In this document: positions 20,113-28,696 of the stretch, piece after piece
How the letters are laid out: the number at the start of each line of letters is the position of its first letter
How positions within the stretch are numbered: position 1 is the stretch's first letter
DNA from: Hyphomicrobiales bacterium
GTDB taxonomy: Bacteria > Pseudomonadota > Alphaproteobacteria > Rhizobiales > Rhizobiaceae
Length of the DNA: 64,000 nt
Reading direction: 5' to 3'
Assembly (NCBI GenBank): GCA_900469615.1
Contig: UBYA01000010.1
Location: 375,410-439,409, forward strand
Notes under the pieces: model-generated
Seen by the model: the letters and a program-made list of their open reading frames with translations, nothing else
The model's database searches: none
What the model was told of the DNA's origin: nothing
Program-made: the position numbers and the translations under genes

Positions 20113-21264
20113 ATGGTAGCGATCGGATTTCCCAGCCTGAAGCGCAGTGTTGCCTTGTCGGCAATGATGTGCGGCGCTCTCGCCGGGTGTGCAAGCACTC
20201 AGCAGCAGACGTCTCAGGCAGAACTCCCGTCGGCACACACCAACGTGCCGCATCCGAATACGGCCCTGACCGCAACCGGTACAGCCTCCCCCGCGGGCGG
20301 TGCCACAACGGTTGCGGCAGTGCCGGCATCTTCTGGACAGCAGCAACAGGTGGCATTGGCAAAATCCGGCCGCGTCACGCCCGGCGTGATGAATAACGGC
20401 ACCGTAAATCAGCAGCAGATCGATGCGGCACAGGCTCGCCTGGGCGCCTCTGCGGCAACGGCGGTGAATGCCCCCAACCAGGGGACCGCCGCAATTGCCG
20501 CGGCGACGGGTGCGACTGCCGCCGATCCTTCGACGGCTGCGGCCTATGCGTCGTCCGATGTGCCGCTCGTGCCGTCCGTGGTCGCCATCCCCGTGCCCAA
20601 TCCATCACGCCCCGGCGATGCCGCTTTGACGCCGGTCTCGGCGGCCATGGCTCAGGGTGAGCCGACCATTCCGATGACGTCGGATGTCGCCGCCATTCAG
20701 GTTGCCGTTCCGACGCCGCGTCCCGATTCCGTGGCGCAGGCCGAAGTCGCCTTCGCCACACCGGCGCAAATGGGCCTCGCGCACTATGCGGACAACCGCA
20801 TGCGTTATGACTTCAATTTCGACAGCAGCGGCCCGACGGTCGTTCCTGCGGTGATGACCATACCGAATTACGATTCCGACGTGCCGGCAGAGGAAAAGAG
20901 CTACGTCTCGAAGCTCATCCAGAAATACGCCAAGCTCTACGAAATTCCGGAATCCCTGATCCATCGCGTGGTTCACCGCGAGAGCCGCTACAATCCGAAG
21001 GCCTACAACCGGGCGGGTTATTTCGGCCTGATGCAGATCAAGTACAATACGGCCAAGTCCATGGGCTACGAAGGTCCGCCATCCGGCCTCCTCGATGCCG
21101 AAACCAACATCAAATACGCCGCCAAATATCTGCGCGGCGCCTGGATGACGGCGGACAGCAAGGCCACGAACAAGGAAACCAACGCTGTCCAGCTCTATGC
21201 TCGTGGCTACTACTACGATGCCAAGCGCAAGGGCCTGACGGACGTCGCCAACGGCAATTACTGA
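20113..21264 (+). CDS. Lipoprotein lytic transglycosylase with SLT domain
   Basis: A 383-residue lipoprotein. The signal KRSVALSAMMCGALAGC ends in a lipobox (LAGC, Cys about residue 26). A long low-complexity linker rich in Ala, Thr, Pro and Gln (about 27-230) would span the periplasm. The C-terminal SLT domain (about 265-383) has the catalytic glutamate in VHRESRYNP, then GYFGLMQIKYNTAKSMGY and DAETNIKYAAKYL. The ribosome site is weak (GAAAG), but this ATG gives the complete signal peptide. Phased repeats lie upstream and a strong hairpin follows. Confidence 0.87.
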   Translation: MVAIGFPSLKRSVALSAMMCGALAGCASTQQQTSQAELPSAHTNVPHPNTALTATGTASPAGGATTVAAVPASSGQQQQVALAKSGRVTPGVMNNGTVNQQQIDAAQARLGASAATAVNAPNQGTAAIAAATGATAADPSTAAAYASSDVPLVPSVVAIPVPNPSRPGDAALTPVSAAMAQGEPTIPMTSDVAAIQVAVPTPRPDSVAQAEVAFATPAQMGLAHYADNRMRYDFNFDSSGPTVVPAVMTIPNYDSDVPAEEKSYVSKLIQKYAKLYEIPESLIHRVVHRESRYNPKAYNRAGYFGLMQIKYNTAKSMGYEGPPSGLLDAETNIKYAAKYLRGAWMTADSKATNKETNAVQLYARGYYYDAKRKGLTDVANGNY

Positions 21265-21287
21265 TTGACCCGGATACTCTGAAAATT

Positions 21288-21342
21288 GGCCTGAAGCGCA
21301 TCGCGATCCCGTTTGAGTCGCAGGTTACGCTTCAGGCCTTTT
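21288..21342. terminator. Intrinsic terminator between two convergent genes
   Basis: An 11-base perfect stem, GGCCTGAAGCG (21288-21298) with CGCTTCAGGCC (21328-21338), has a 29-base loop and is followed by TTTT. On the other strand AATTTTC follows the stem. It can serve both the transglycosylase gene and the convergent hydrolase gene. Confidence 0.7.
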
Positions 21343-21390
21343 AAGTCTTGCGCGCAACTGCCGGAAAACCGACGTCGCGCCCGACATGCC

Positions 21391-22779
21391 TTAATTGGAA
21401 ACCGGCTTTATCGCATCCATGATCCGCTTCAGCAGGATTTGCGGCCGATAATCGGCCCATTCCGGCGTCAACCCCATGCGCACGACGACGAGATTGGCCG
21501 ATGGTACGATGGCGACCGTTTGGCCATCGTGACCGCTCATCCAGAACGTATCCGCCGGCAGGCCGAATTGCGCATTCGAACCGCCGGGACCCGCAAGCCA
21601 GGCCTGAACCTGCGAATAGACGCCCTCCGAAGCCTTTGTCGGAGTGCGCATGGCTCCGACAAATCCCTCCGGCAGCAGGCGCCGCCCATTCCAGACCCCA
21701 TCCTGTAGCAGAAACAGGCCAAAACGAGCCCAATCGCGGGCGCTGGCGTAGAGATAGGAGCTTCCGACGAAGGTTCCGCGCTCATCCGCCTCGAAAACGG
21801 CGCTGTACATGCCGAGCGGCCCGAAAAGTGCCTCGCGCGGATAGGAAATGGCGGCGCTCAGATTAGGCAGCCGATTCATCCAGAGGCGTGAAAGCAGGGT
21901 TGCTGTGCCGCTGGAATAGTTGAAACGTTCGCCGGGTGCGGCCACCTGGCGGGCATTGGCCGTGATGCTGGTCGTATCCGGATCGAGATAGAGCATGCGC
22001 GTTACATCCGACACGCTGCCATAGGACTCGTTGAAGGCAAGGCCGCTCTCCATGGCGAGGAGGTCGCTGAGCTTGATATCCTTGCGCGAGTCCGCGTTCC
22101 ACTGCGGCAGAAGGTTTTGATCGTCGAAAGACATGCGTCCGGCCAGCATAAGGCGACCGATGATGGCGGCATTCACCGTCTTGGTCATCGACCAGCCGAT
22201 CAGCGGCATTGCTTTGTTGAAGCCATCGCCATAGGCCTCGGCGACGATATGCCCGTTCTTGACGACGACGATCGCGCGCATCGCCGGCCCTGCGAGTTCC
22301 GGATTCGACACGAGATCGGCAAGCTTCTCCCCCTCTTCGCCCTGCCCGACATTGACCGCCTCACCGTTCGGCCACAGCGCATCGCTTTTCGGCACCTTGA
22401 CCTTGTTCAGGAAAACGGCGCTGCGAGCGGCCTGCAAATCGCCGTCGGGCACGGTCGCGCAACCGAGTGCCCCGCGATAAAGCGCATGGTTCGGCGCAAA
22501 CAATCCCAGGAAACGAGCCGTGACAACGCCTTCGTCGCGATCGACGGACACGCGAATGAGCTTCAGCGCCGGATTGCCGGGGGCCTGCACGTCCTCGTCC
22601 AGCACCGCATCCGGATCGCGTTTGGCAACGAAGGTATTCGAGCAGACGATCTTGGCCGCATAGCCGTCGCCGACCTTGAGCAGTTCCGGCGGATAAATGG
22701 AAAGCCAGATGGCTCCGCCGGCGACAATGATCAGCAGCAAAACAGCAAGAGCCCCGATCACTCTCAAGATCAAGCGCAT
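21391..22779 (-). CDS. Membrane-anchored serine hydrolase, class C beta-lactamase fold
   Basis: A 462-residue protein with an N-terminal membrane segment (RVIGALAVLLLIIVAGGAIWL, core about residues 6-26). The domain belongs to the beta-lactamase/PBP4-like group. The nucleophile motif SMTK is in LIGWSMTKTVNAA, the tyrosine motif is YSS in RFNYSSGTATLL, and the third motif is HDG in MSGHDGQTVAI. Family members include beta-lactamases, D-amino acid amidases, esterases and 6-aminohexanoate-dimer hydrolase. The general layout resembles the last two more than true AmpC, so antibiotic resistance should not be assumed. GGAGGG lies about nine bases before the chosen ATG. Confidence 0.8.
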   Translation of the reverse strand: MRLILRVIGALAVLLLIIVAGGAIWLSIYPPELLKVGDGYAAKIVCSNTFVAKRDPDAVLDEDVQAPGNPALKLIRVSVDRDEGVVTARFLGLFAPNHALYRGALGCATVPDGDLQAARSAVFLNKVKVPKSDALWPNGEAVNVGQGEEGEKLADLVSNPELAGPAMRAIVVVKNGHIVAEAYGDGFNKAMPLIGWSMTKTVNAAIIGRLMLAGRMSFDDQNLLPQWNADSRKDIKLSDLLAMESGLAFNESYGSVSDVTRMLYLDPDTTSITANARQVAAPGERFNYSSGTATLLSRLWMNRLPNLSAAISYPREALFGPLGMYSAVFEADERGTFVGSSYLYASARDWARFGLFLLQDGVWNGRRLLPEGFVGAMRTPTKASEGVYSQVQAWLAGPGGSNAQFGLPADTFWMSGHDGQTVAIVPSANLVVVRMGLTPEWADYRPQILLKRIMDAIKPVSN

Positions 22780-22903
22780 GTAACACACCCTCCAGAAGGT
22801 ACGCGGAGACAATCAGGAAACCTAGCAAGATGAAAGGGCCTATCATAGCTGCAGCTTCCCCCATATATGCCGGAGCGCATTTCCACCGATCCGCCAACAG
22901 TCC

Positions 22904-22921
22904 ACGTCATCAGACTGTAGC
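22904..22921 (+). promoter_or_regulatory. Candidate Pho box upstream of btaA
   Basis: ACGTCAT-CAGA-CTGTAGC resembles two PhoB half-sites (CTGTCAT, 11-base period), each matching five of seven positions. It lies 50 bases before the btaA ATG. Rhizobial betaine-lipid synthesis is known to require PhoB during phosphate limitation, which makes a Pho box expected here, but the match is degenerate. Confidence 0.4.
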
Positions 22922-22970
22922 ATTGCCGGGTTACACGCCCTGAAACTCTCAAATCGGTGACAAGACTCAG

Positions 22971-24218
22971 ATGACGGAATTCGCCCCGGATGCCGGTCTC
23001 CAGAAGAACCGGAAACTCAAGGACGCTCTGCTGCAGCACAAGGCTCTGTCCAAGGCGGGCTTCTCCGAGCGCCTGTTCGGGATGTTGTTTTCCGGTCTCG
23101 TCTATCCGCAAATATGGGAAGATCCCGACATCGACATGGAAGCGATGGAGCTTCAATCGCATCACCGTATCGTCACCATCGGCTCCGGCGGCTGCAACAT
23201 GCTCGCCTACCTCTCCCGAAGCCCGGCATCCATCGACGTCGTCGATCTCAATCGTCACCATATCGCACTGAACAAGCTGAAACTCGCAGCCTTCCGCCTC
23301 CTGCCCGGCCACGCGGATCTCGTGCGCTTCTTCGGAATGCCGGACATCGCCGCCAACAGCCAGGCTTACGACAGCTTCATCGCACCGCGCCTTGACACGG
23401 CAACCGCGGCCTACTGGGGCGGCCGCGACGTCTATGGCCGCCGCCGTATCACGGTCTTCAATCGCAACATCTACAAGACCGGCCTGCTCGGGCGCTTCAT
23501 CGGGGCGGCCCATGTCCTGGCGCGCCTGCACGGCGTTCGCCTCGACAGGATGACGGAAGCGCGCACCATGCGCGAGCAGCGCCAGTTCTTCGAAGAGGAA
23601 ATCGCCCCGATCTTCAACAAGCGGGCGGTCCGGTGGCTGCTCGGCCGCAAGAGCTCGCTCTTCGGCCTCGGCATTCCGCCGCAGCAGTACGACGAACTCG
23701 CAAGCCTTGCCGGCGACGATTCCATCTCCTCGGTGCTGAAGCACCGCCTGGAGAAGCTTGCCTGTCACTTTCCGATGCGCGACAATTATTTCGCATGGCA
23801 GGCGTTCGCACGCCGCTATCCCGGCCAGCATCAAGGCCCGCTGCCCACCTATCTCAAGCCGGAAAACTATGCGGCGATCCGCGCCAATGCCGATCGAGTG
23901 GATGTGCATCATGCCAACTTCACGGAATTGCTGGCCTCCAAGCCCGCCGCGTCGCGTGACCGTTATATCCTCCTCGACGCACAGGACTGGATGACCGACG
24001 AACAGCTCAACAGCCTCTGGGCCGAGATAACCCGCACGGCGCGCGAAGGCGCCCGCGTTATCTTCCGCACGGCAGCGGAAAAGAGCATCATCGAGGGCCG
24101 CCTGTCTCCGGCCATTCGCGACCAGTGGGTTTACTTCGAGGAGCGCTCGCGGGAGCTCAACGCGCGCGATCGCTCCGCCATCTACGGCGGCTTCCATATC
24201 TACGGGAAAAAAGCGTGA
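22971..24218 (+). CDS. btaA: S-adenosylmethionine:diacylglycerol 3-amino-3-carboxypropyltransferase BtaA
   Basis: First enzyme of betaine lipid (DGTS) synthesis; it moves the aminocarboxypropyl group of SAM onto diacylglycerol to give diacylglycerylhomoserine. The 415-residue product shows FSGLVYPQIWEDPDIDMEAM, the SAM-binding loop IGSGGCNMLAYL (about residues 70-80), VDLNRHHIALNKLKL, and the C-terminal RYILLDAQDWMTDEQLNSLW and VIFRTAAE segments expected for BtaA. The stop overlaps the GTG of btaB. Such membranes replace phospholipids under phosphate starvation in rhizobia. Confidence 0.93.
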   Translation: MTEFAPDAGLQKNRKLKDALLQHKALSKAGFSERLFGMLFSGLVYPQIWEDPDIDMEAMELQSHHRIVTIGSGGCNMLAYLSRSPASIDVVDLNRHHIALNKLKLAAFRLLPGHADLVRFFGMPDIAANSQAYDSFIAPRLDTATAAYWGGRDVYGRRRITVFNRNIYKTGLLGRFIGAAHVLARLHGVRLDRMTEARTMREQRQFFEEEIAPIFNKRAVRWLLGRKSSLFGLGIPPQQYDELASLAGDDSISSVLKHRLEKLACHFPMRDNYFAWQAFARRYPGQHQGPLPTYLKPENYAAIRANADRVDVHHANFTELLASKPAASRDRYILLDAQDWMTDEQLNSLWAEITRTAREGARVIFRTAAEKSIIEGRLSPAIRDQWVYFEERSRELNARDRSAIYGGFHIYGKKA

Positions 24219-24889
24219 GCCGGGCGGATACGAGCGCAGAAACCGGCGTGAACAGCCATGCCAGGTTGATGGACGGCATGTACCGCTATCAGCGCCATAT
24301 CTATGATCTCACTCGCAAATACTACCTCTTCGGGCGCGATCGCACCATCGAGCATCTGGATGTGCCCGTCGGCGGTTCGCTGCTGGAAGTCGGCTGCGGG
24401 ACGGGCCGCAACATGTTGCTCGCTTACCGACGCTTCCCCTCCGCCCGCTTTTACGGACTCGATATTTCGCGGGAGATGCTGATCTCGGCACGCAGCAATT
24501 TCCGTGGCCTGAAGCAGATGCCGGATTTCCGCGTTGCGGATGCAACGGCTTTTTCATCCGCCGATTTCGGTGTTGGCGGCTTCGATCGCGTCATGATTTC
24601 CTATGCCCTGTCGATGATCCCCGATTGGCAGAAAGCTGTCGATGCATCGCTCGACGCGATTGCGCCGGGCGGCGAGCTGCATATCGTCGATTTCGGTCAG
24701 CAGGAAGGCTTGCCGGGCTGGTTCAGGGCCGTGCTCAAAGGCTGGCTGAAGAAGTTCCACGTCACGCCCCGCGCCGATCTCCTGACCGTTCTGGAAGAAA
24801 AAGCCCTGGCCCGGGGAATGATGCTGAAAATCGAGAAAATCGGCCGCGGCTATGCCTGGAGAGCCGTTGTCATCCGGCATGGCGCCTGA
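24215..24889 (+). CDS. btaB: Diacylglycerylhomoserine N-methyltransferase BtaB
   Basis: SAM-dependent methyltransferase that adds three methyl groups to diacylglycerylhomoserine, finishing DGTS. The 224-residue product has MYRYQRHIYDLTRKYYLFGRD (start about residue 22), the SAM loop LLEVGCGTGRNMLLA, GLDISREML and a characteristic C-terminal half without other domains. The GTG start overlaps the btaA stop in a GTGA junction. A second GTG eleven codons on (MNSHARLMDGM) is an alternative. The adjacency to btaA makes the function firm. Confidence 0.92.
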   Translation: MSRADTSAETGVNSHARLMDGMYRYQRHIYDLTRKYYLFGRDRTIEHLDVPVGGSLLEVGCGTGRNMLLAYRRFPSARFYGLDISREMLISARSNFRGLKQMPDFRVADATAFSSADFGVGGFDRVMISYALSMIPDWQKAVDASLDAIAPGGELHIVDFGQQEGLPGWFRAVLKGWLKKFHVTPRADLLTVLEEKALARGMMLKIEKIGRGYAWRAVVIRHGA

Positions 24890-25103
24890 GTAGCAGCGGA
24901 TTCCGACGGGAAATCCGGCCGCGGAATAGGCCAAGCATAAGAATTTGCTTGAAGATAACGCATTTTTTACGTTGATATGGTGAATAAAGTGGCAAGACCG
25001 GCTGGCAGCAGCATGGTCCGCCGCTCTTTCGGATTTCAGGGGACCATATTACGGAAGCCAAGTCTTGGGGCAACAAAATCACTCGCGCCATAACAGGATA
25101 CCC

Positions 25104-25895
25104 ATGCGCCGGCTTCTGGCATGCTTACTGCCGCTCGCCTTTTTCTTGAACGGCTGCACGACGGGTTATGACGCCCTTTCGACGACAGCCATTCCCAAGA
25201 CCAGATTCAGCGATATGAAGCCGCAGGATTTCGGCCGCGATCATCCGCAGCGCCATCCCATCCATGGCATCGATATTTCCAAATGGCAGGGCGATATCGA
25301 CTGGCAGGCCGTCAAGGGTGCGGGGGTTGCCTTCGTCTTCATCAAGGCGACGGAAGGCAAAGACCGGATCGATCCGCGCTTCACCGAATACTGGAATGAA
25401 GCGAGCGCCGCAGGCCTGCTGCACGCGCCCTATCATTTCTTTTATTTCTGCTCCACCGCCGACGAGCAGGCCGATTGGTTCATCCGCAACGTGCCGAAGG
25501 ATGCCATGGCGCTTCCGCCTGTTGTCGATGTCGAATGGAACCCCGGCTCCCCCACCTGCCGCACCAGACCGGCCCCCGAAACGGTGCGAACGGAAATCAA
25601 GCGGTTCATGGATCGCCTGCAGGCCTATTACGGCAAGCGCCCTATCATCTATACTTCGGTCGACTTCCACCGCCAGAATCTTGTCGGCTATTTCAAGGAC
25701 TATCAGTTCTGGGTGCGCTCGGTCGCCAAGCATCCCAGGGAGATCTACGCGGATCGCAGCTGGGCCTTCTGGCAATATACATCGACGGGAATCATCCCCG
25801 GCATCAAAGGACCGACGGACATCAATGTTTTCGCCGGCTCCGAGCAGAACTGGCAAAACTGGGTGGCCGCAGTAGAGAAGCAAGGAAATTCTTAA
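25104..25895 (+). CDS. GH25 family lysozyme-like lipoprotein
   Basis: A 263-residue lipoprotein: MRRLLACLLPLAFFLNGC ends in a lipobox with Cys at residue 18. The GH25 (Chalaropsis-type muramidase) barrel starts at HGIDISKWQGDIDW and carries FVFIKATEGKDRIDP, the catalytic DxE pair in VVDVEWNPG, KRPIIYTSVDF and WAFWQYTSTG near the end. GH25 enzymes cleave the MurNAc-GlcNAc bond. Rhizobial members are probably housekeeping wall enzymes. The gene is followed within 80 bases by an MltB-like transglycosylase in the same direction. Confidence 0.9.
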   Translation: MRRLLACLLPLAFFLNGCTTGYDALSTTAIPKTRFSDMKPQDFGRDHPQRHPIHGIDISKWQGDIDWQAVKGAGVAFVFIKATEGKDRIDPRFTEYWNEASAAGLLHAPYHFFYFCSTADEQADWFIRNVPKDAMALPPVVDVEWNPGSPTCRTRPAPETVRTEIKRFMDRLQAYYGKRPIIYTSVDFHRQNLVGYFKDYQFWVRSVAKHPREIYADRSWAFWQYTSTGIIPGIKGPTDINVFAGSEQNWQNWVAAVEKQGNS

Positions 25896-25974
25896 TACTG
25901 AGCCCACTTCACTCTTGCTTATGTCACAATCTTCTGTGAAAGCGACCCTATTCTATCATCAGGAAGGATCGCTC

Positions 25975-27222
25975 ATGGATCGTCACACCATTCGACGCAG
26001 CGCTCTTGCGCTGCTCTTCGCTTCAGCCGTGACCGGTACGGCGATGGCTCAGAGCGCGGCTCCCGCCGCAGTGCCGGGCGGAGATGGCGCCAACGCTCCC
26101 AAAGTCGCCTGCGGCGGCGATCTCGCTCCATTCCTCGCCGGCGTGAAGGCCGAGGCTATTGCAGCCGGCGCGGATGCCGCAGCCGCCGACAAGGCGCTAG
26201 CCGGCGCACAGATCGACCCCAAGGTTCTTTCCATGGATCGTGGCCAGGGCGTGTTCCGTCAGACCTTCCTCGAATTCTCCCAGCGCACCGTCAGCCAAGG
26301 CCGCCTCGATATCGGTCGCCAGAAGATGAAGCAATATGCCGACGTCTTCGCCAAGGCCGAACAGGATTACGGCGTACCTCCGGGCGTCATCACCGCCTAT
26401 TGGGCCATGGAAACCGATTTTGGCGTCGTCCAGGGCAATTTCAACACCCGCAACGCGCTGGTTACGCTCTCGCACGACTGCCGTCGCCCCGAATTTTTCC
26501 GGCCGCGCCTGATCTCGTATATCGAAATGGTGCAGCATGGCGATGCCGATCCGAACACGACGACGGGGGCATGGGCTGGTGAAATCGGCCAGACGCAAAT
26601 GCTGCCGCCGTCGATTATCGCTTACGGTGTCGATGGCGACGGCGACGGCCATGTCAATTTGAAGACCAGCGCGCCGGACGTCATTCTTACGACGGCACGG
26701 TACATCCAAAGCCTCGGCTTCCAGCGCGGGCAGCCCTGGCTGCAGGAAGTCACCGTGCCCGAAAGCCTGCCTTGGGAAAAATCCGGCATCGGTGGCATGC
26801 TGACGGCAGGCGACTGGTTCAAGCTCGGCGTCAAGCCGCGTGACGGCAACACGAATTTCGGCTCGTTGTCGGCCGCACTCATCCTGCCGCAGGGCCGCAA
26901 AGGCCCCGCTTTCCTGGCCTATCCGAACTATACCAACGCCTATCTCGGATGGAACCAGTCGTTCGTCTACACCACGTCGGCCGCCTATTTCGCCACGCGT
27001 TTTGCCGGTGCTCCGCCCTATAACAAAGGCGCGCCGGAACCGGGCCTCAACGATGCCGACATGAAGGCGCTTCAGACCAAGCTCGTGGCACGCGGCTACG
27101 ATGTCGGCAAGATCGACGGCATTCTGGGCTCCGGCACGCGCGTCGCGATCCAGAAGGAACAGTTCCGCCTGGGTCTGCCGGCCGATGGCTGGGCGACGAC
27201 GGCGCTGCTCAACGCACTCTGA
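25975..27222 (+). CDS. MltB-like lytic murein transglycosylase with peptidoglycan-binding domain
   Basis: A 415-residue exported protein with a signal peptide (RRSALALLFASAVTGTAMA, ending near residue 24). The SLT_2 domain contains the catalytic glutamate in YWAMETDFGVVQGNFNT, GEIGQTQMLPPSI, DGDGDGHVNLKTSAPD and ILTTARYIQSLGF. A C-terminal PG_binding_1 domain (about 355-415) has LQTKLVARGYDVGKIDGILG and RVAIQKEQ. AGGAAGG lies about eight bases upstream of the ATG. It cleaves glycan to anhydromuropeptides. The preceding GH25 gene is close enough for one transcript. Confidence 0.92.
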   Translation: MDRHTIRRSALALLFASAVTGTAMAQSAAPAAVPGGDGANAPKVACGGDLAPFLAGVKAEAIAAGADAAAADKALAGAQIDPKVLSMDRGQGVFRQTFLEFSQRTVSQGRLDIGRQKMKQYADVFAKAEQDYGVPPGVITAYWAMETDFGVVQGNFNTRNALVTLSHDCRRPEFFRPRLISYIEMVQHGDADPNTTTGAWAGEIGQTQMLPPSIIAYGVDGDGDGHVNLKTSAPDVILTTARYIQSLGFQRGQPWLQEVTVPESLPWEKSGIGGMLTAGDWFKLGVKPRDGNTNFGSLSAALILPQGRKGPAFLAYPNYTNAYLGWNQSFVYTTSAAYFATRFAGAPPYNKGAPEPGLNDADMKALQTKLVARGYDVGKIDGILGSGTRVAIQKEQFRLGLPADGWATTALLNAL

Positions 27223-27243
27223 TTTTCCACTTTTCTCGGCCAA

Positions 27244-27270
27244 AAAAGGCGGCTGCAAAGCCGCCTTTTC
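27244..27270. terminator. Bidirectional intrinsic terminator after the MltB-like gene
   Basis: AAAAGGCGGC (27244-27253) pairs perfectly with GCCGCCTTTT (27260-27269) around a six-base loop. The stem is GC-rich and ends in a T run on the plus strand and also on the minus strand. Confidence 0.85.
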
Positions 27271-27388
27271 CATGTTCATCCGTCGTCCATTCATCCGCAC
27301 AAAACTCCCAAATCGCTTTCCACAGCAGGAAACGGGTGGAGAGCAGTCCTCTTCGGGTCTACACAAGGCCGAAAGAGGAGAGATAACG

Positions 27389-28315
27389 ATGAATGGCGGG
27401 AATCGAATGAGCGCCCCGACTTGGGGGCTGTTGCTATTGCTGGGGCTGATCTGGGGTGGATCGTTCTTCTTCGCCCGCATCGCCGTTCACCACATCCCTC
27501 CTTTCACGCTGGTCCTTCTTCGTTTGGGGTTGGCAGCCGTGGCGCTGCATCTCTATCTCGCCGGCCGCTTCGGGATCTATCAATCGCTGCGGCGTCTTTG
27601 GCCGCAATTTCTCCTGCTCGGCCTGATCAACAACGCGGTGCCGCATGTGCTGCTCTTCTGCGGCCAGACTCAGATGGGTGCCGGCCTCGCATCCATCCTG
27701 AACGCAACCACTCCGATCTGGACGGTGCTGATCGGCAATCAGCTGACAACCGACGAACGCCTGACCTCGACCAAGCTCGCGGGTTGTCTCATCGGCCTGC
27801 TTGGAACCGTGGTGCTGCTGGGCCCAAGCGTGACCAGCGGCGGTTCGGTTCCCTTCTGGGCATTGTCGCTGCCGATCCTGGCCGCGATCTCCTACGGCTT
27901 TGCGGCGATCTATGCCAAGCGCTTCAAAGGCATCGCGCCGCCGGTCGTAGCTGCGGGTCAGTTGACGGGCTCCTCGCTCATCATGTTGCCGGCCGCCCTG
28001 ATCGTCGATCAGCCCTGGACGCTTGCCGCGCCGCCACTGACCGCCATTGCCGCCATTCTCGGCCTCGCTCTGTTGTCGACGGCCTTTGCCTACATCCTTT
28101 ATTTTCGCATCATCGAGCTTGCCGGAGCGACCAACACTTCTCTCGTGACATTGCTGGTGCCACCAAGCGCGCTGTTGCTCGGCTTTCTCTTCCTGGGCGA
28201 GCGGATAGGCTCTGCTGAAATCACCGGCATGCTGTTGATCGCCGCGGGTCTGCTGGTTCTGGATGGAAGACTCTACGCCTGGATCAAGGGCAGTTTCCGC
28301 CCGGACATAGCTTGA
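27389..28315 (+). CDS. EamA/DMT-family transporter
   Basis: A 308-residue inner-membrane protein with ten hydrophobic segments in two EamA repeats. The first begins MSAPTWGLLLLLGLIWGGSF with the usual WG(G/S)SF, and the second begins in ILAAISYGFAAIYAKRFKG. The family exports metabolites such as amino acids or nucleosides; no substrate can be assigned. A GAGGAG lies about nine bases before the ATG, and ATG 27407 (MSAPTWG) is an alternative start. It stands between two intrinsic terminators and is probably monocistronic. Confidence 0.85.
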   Translation: MNGGNRMSAPTWGLLLLLGLIWGGSFFFARIAVHHIPPFTLVLLRLGLAAVALHLYLAGRFGIYQSLRRLWPQFLLLGLINNAVPHVLLFCGQTQMGAGLASILNATTPIWTVLIGNQLTTDERLTSTKLAGCLIGLLGTVVLLGPSVTSGGSVPFWALSLPILAAISYGFAAIYAKRFKGIAPPVVAAGQLTGSSLIMLPAALIVDQPWTLAAPPLTAIAAILGLALLSTAFAYILYFRIIELAGATNTSLVTLLVPPSALLLGFLFLGERIGSAEITGMLLIAAGLLVLDGRLYAWIKGSFRPDIA

Positions 28316-28497
28316 CCGTTGCGGTTTATTCACAACCGGGTCAACCGCGAGCGATGGCAAATTTCAAAGGTGTTTCAATTCCCTGCAGCGGAATCATGAA
28401 TCAAGACCGCAAGAGGATACCGCATCGCAGCATCGAATGTTCTTTCCAAACGACACATTTTCGACATAAAATTTAACGGCTGACTGAGGAGGAAGAC

Positions 28498-28575
28498 ATG
28501 GGATTGACACGATCCATCAACGTCCTGGTGGTCGGTGCGGCCTTCGTTTTCGTCGTGACGATGCTTTTCATCTGA
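28498..28575 (+). CDS. 25-residue single-pass membrane peptide
   Basis: A very short gene for MGLTRSINVLVVGAAFVFVV followed by TMLFI. It has a positively charged N-terminus (one Arg) and then about 17 hydrophobic residues, so a small membrane-inserted peptide is predicted. The support is a near-perfect ribosome site, GAGGAGGAAGAC, directly before the ATG and a strong terminator 65 bases after the stop, which frame it as its own transcript. Function unknown. It could be a regulatory membrane peptide; I see no toxin-like charged tail and no antisense partner. Confidence 0.6.
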   Translation: MGLTRSINVLVVGAAFVFVVTMLFI

Positions 28576-28638
28576 CGGCTTTGGCGAACTTCGCAGACGA
28601 TCAAACTCCGAAAAGCTAACAAAACCCTGTTTTATTAG

Positions 28639-28673
28639 AAAAGCGCATGCCCAAGCCGGACATGCGCTTTTTC
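28639..28673. terminator. Intrinsic terminator after the small membrane peptide gene
   Basis: AAAAGCGCATG (28639-28649) pairs with CATGCGCTTTT (28661-28671) around an 11-base loop and is followed by more T. It is symmetric enough to terminate metF, which ends at 28697 on the other strand. Confidence 0.8.
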
Positions 28674-28696
28674 ATGTGTAAAGAGCGCGGAAATGC

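Noticed and set aside
21391..22779. AmpC beta-lactamase
   Set aside because: Serine-hydrolase motifs are present, but the third motif is HDG and the length and anchor differ; an esterase or amide hydrolase role is at least as likely.
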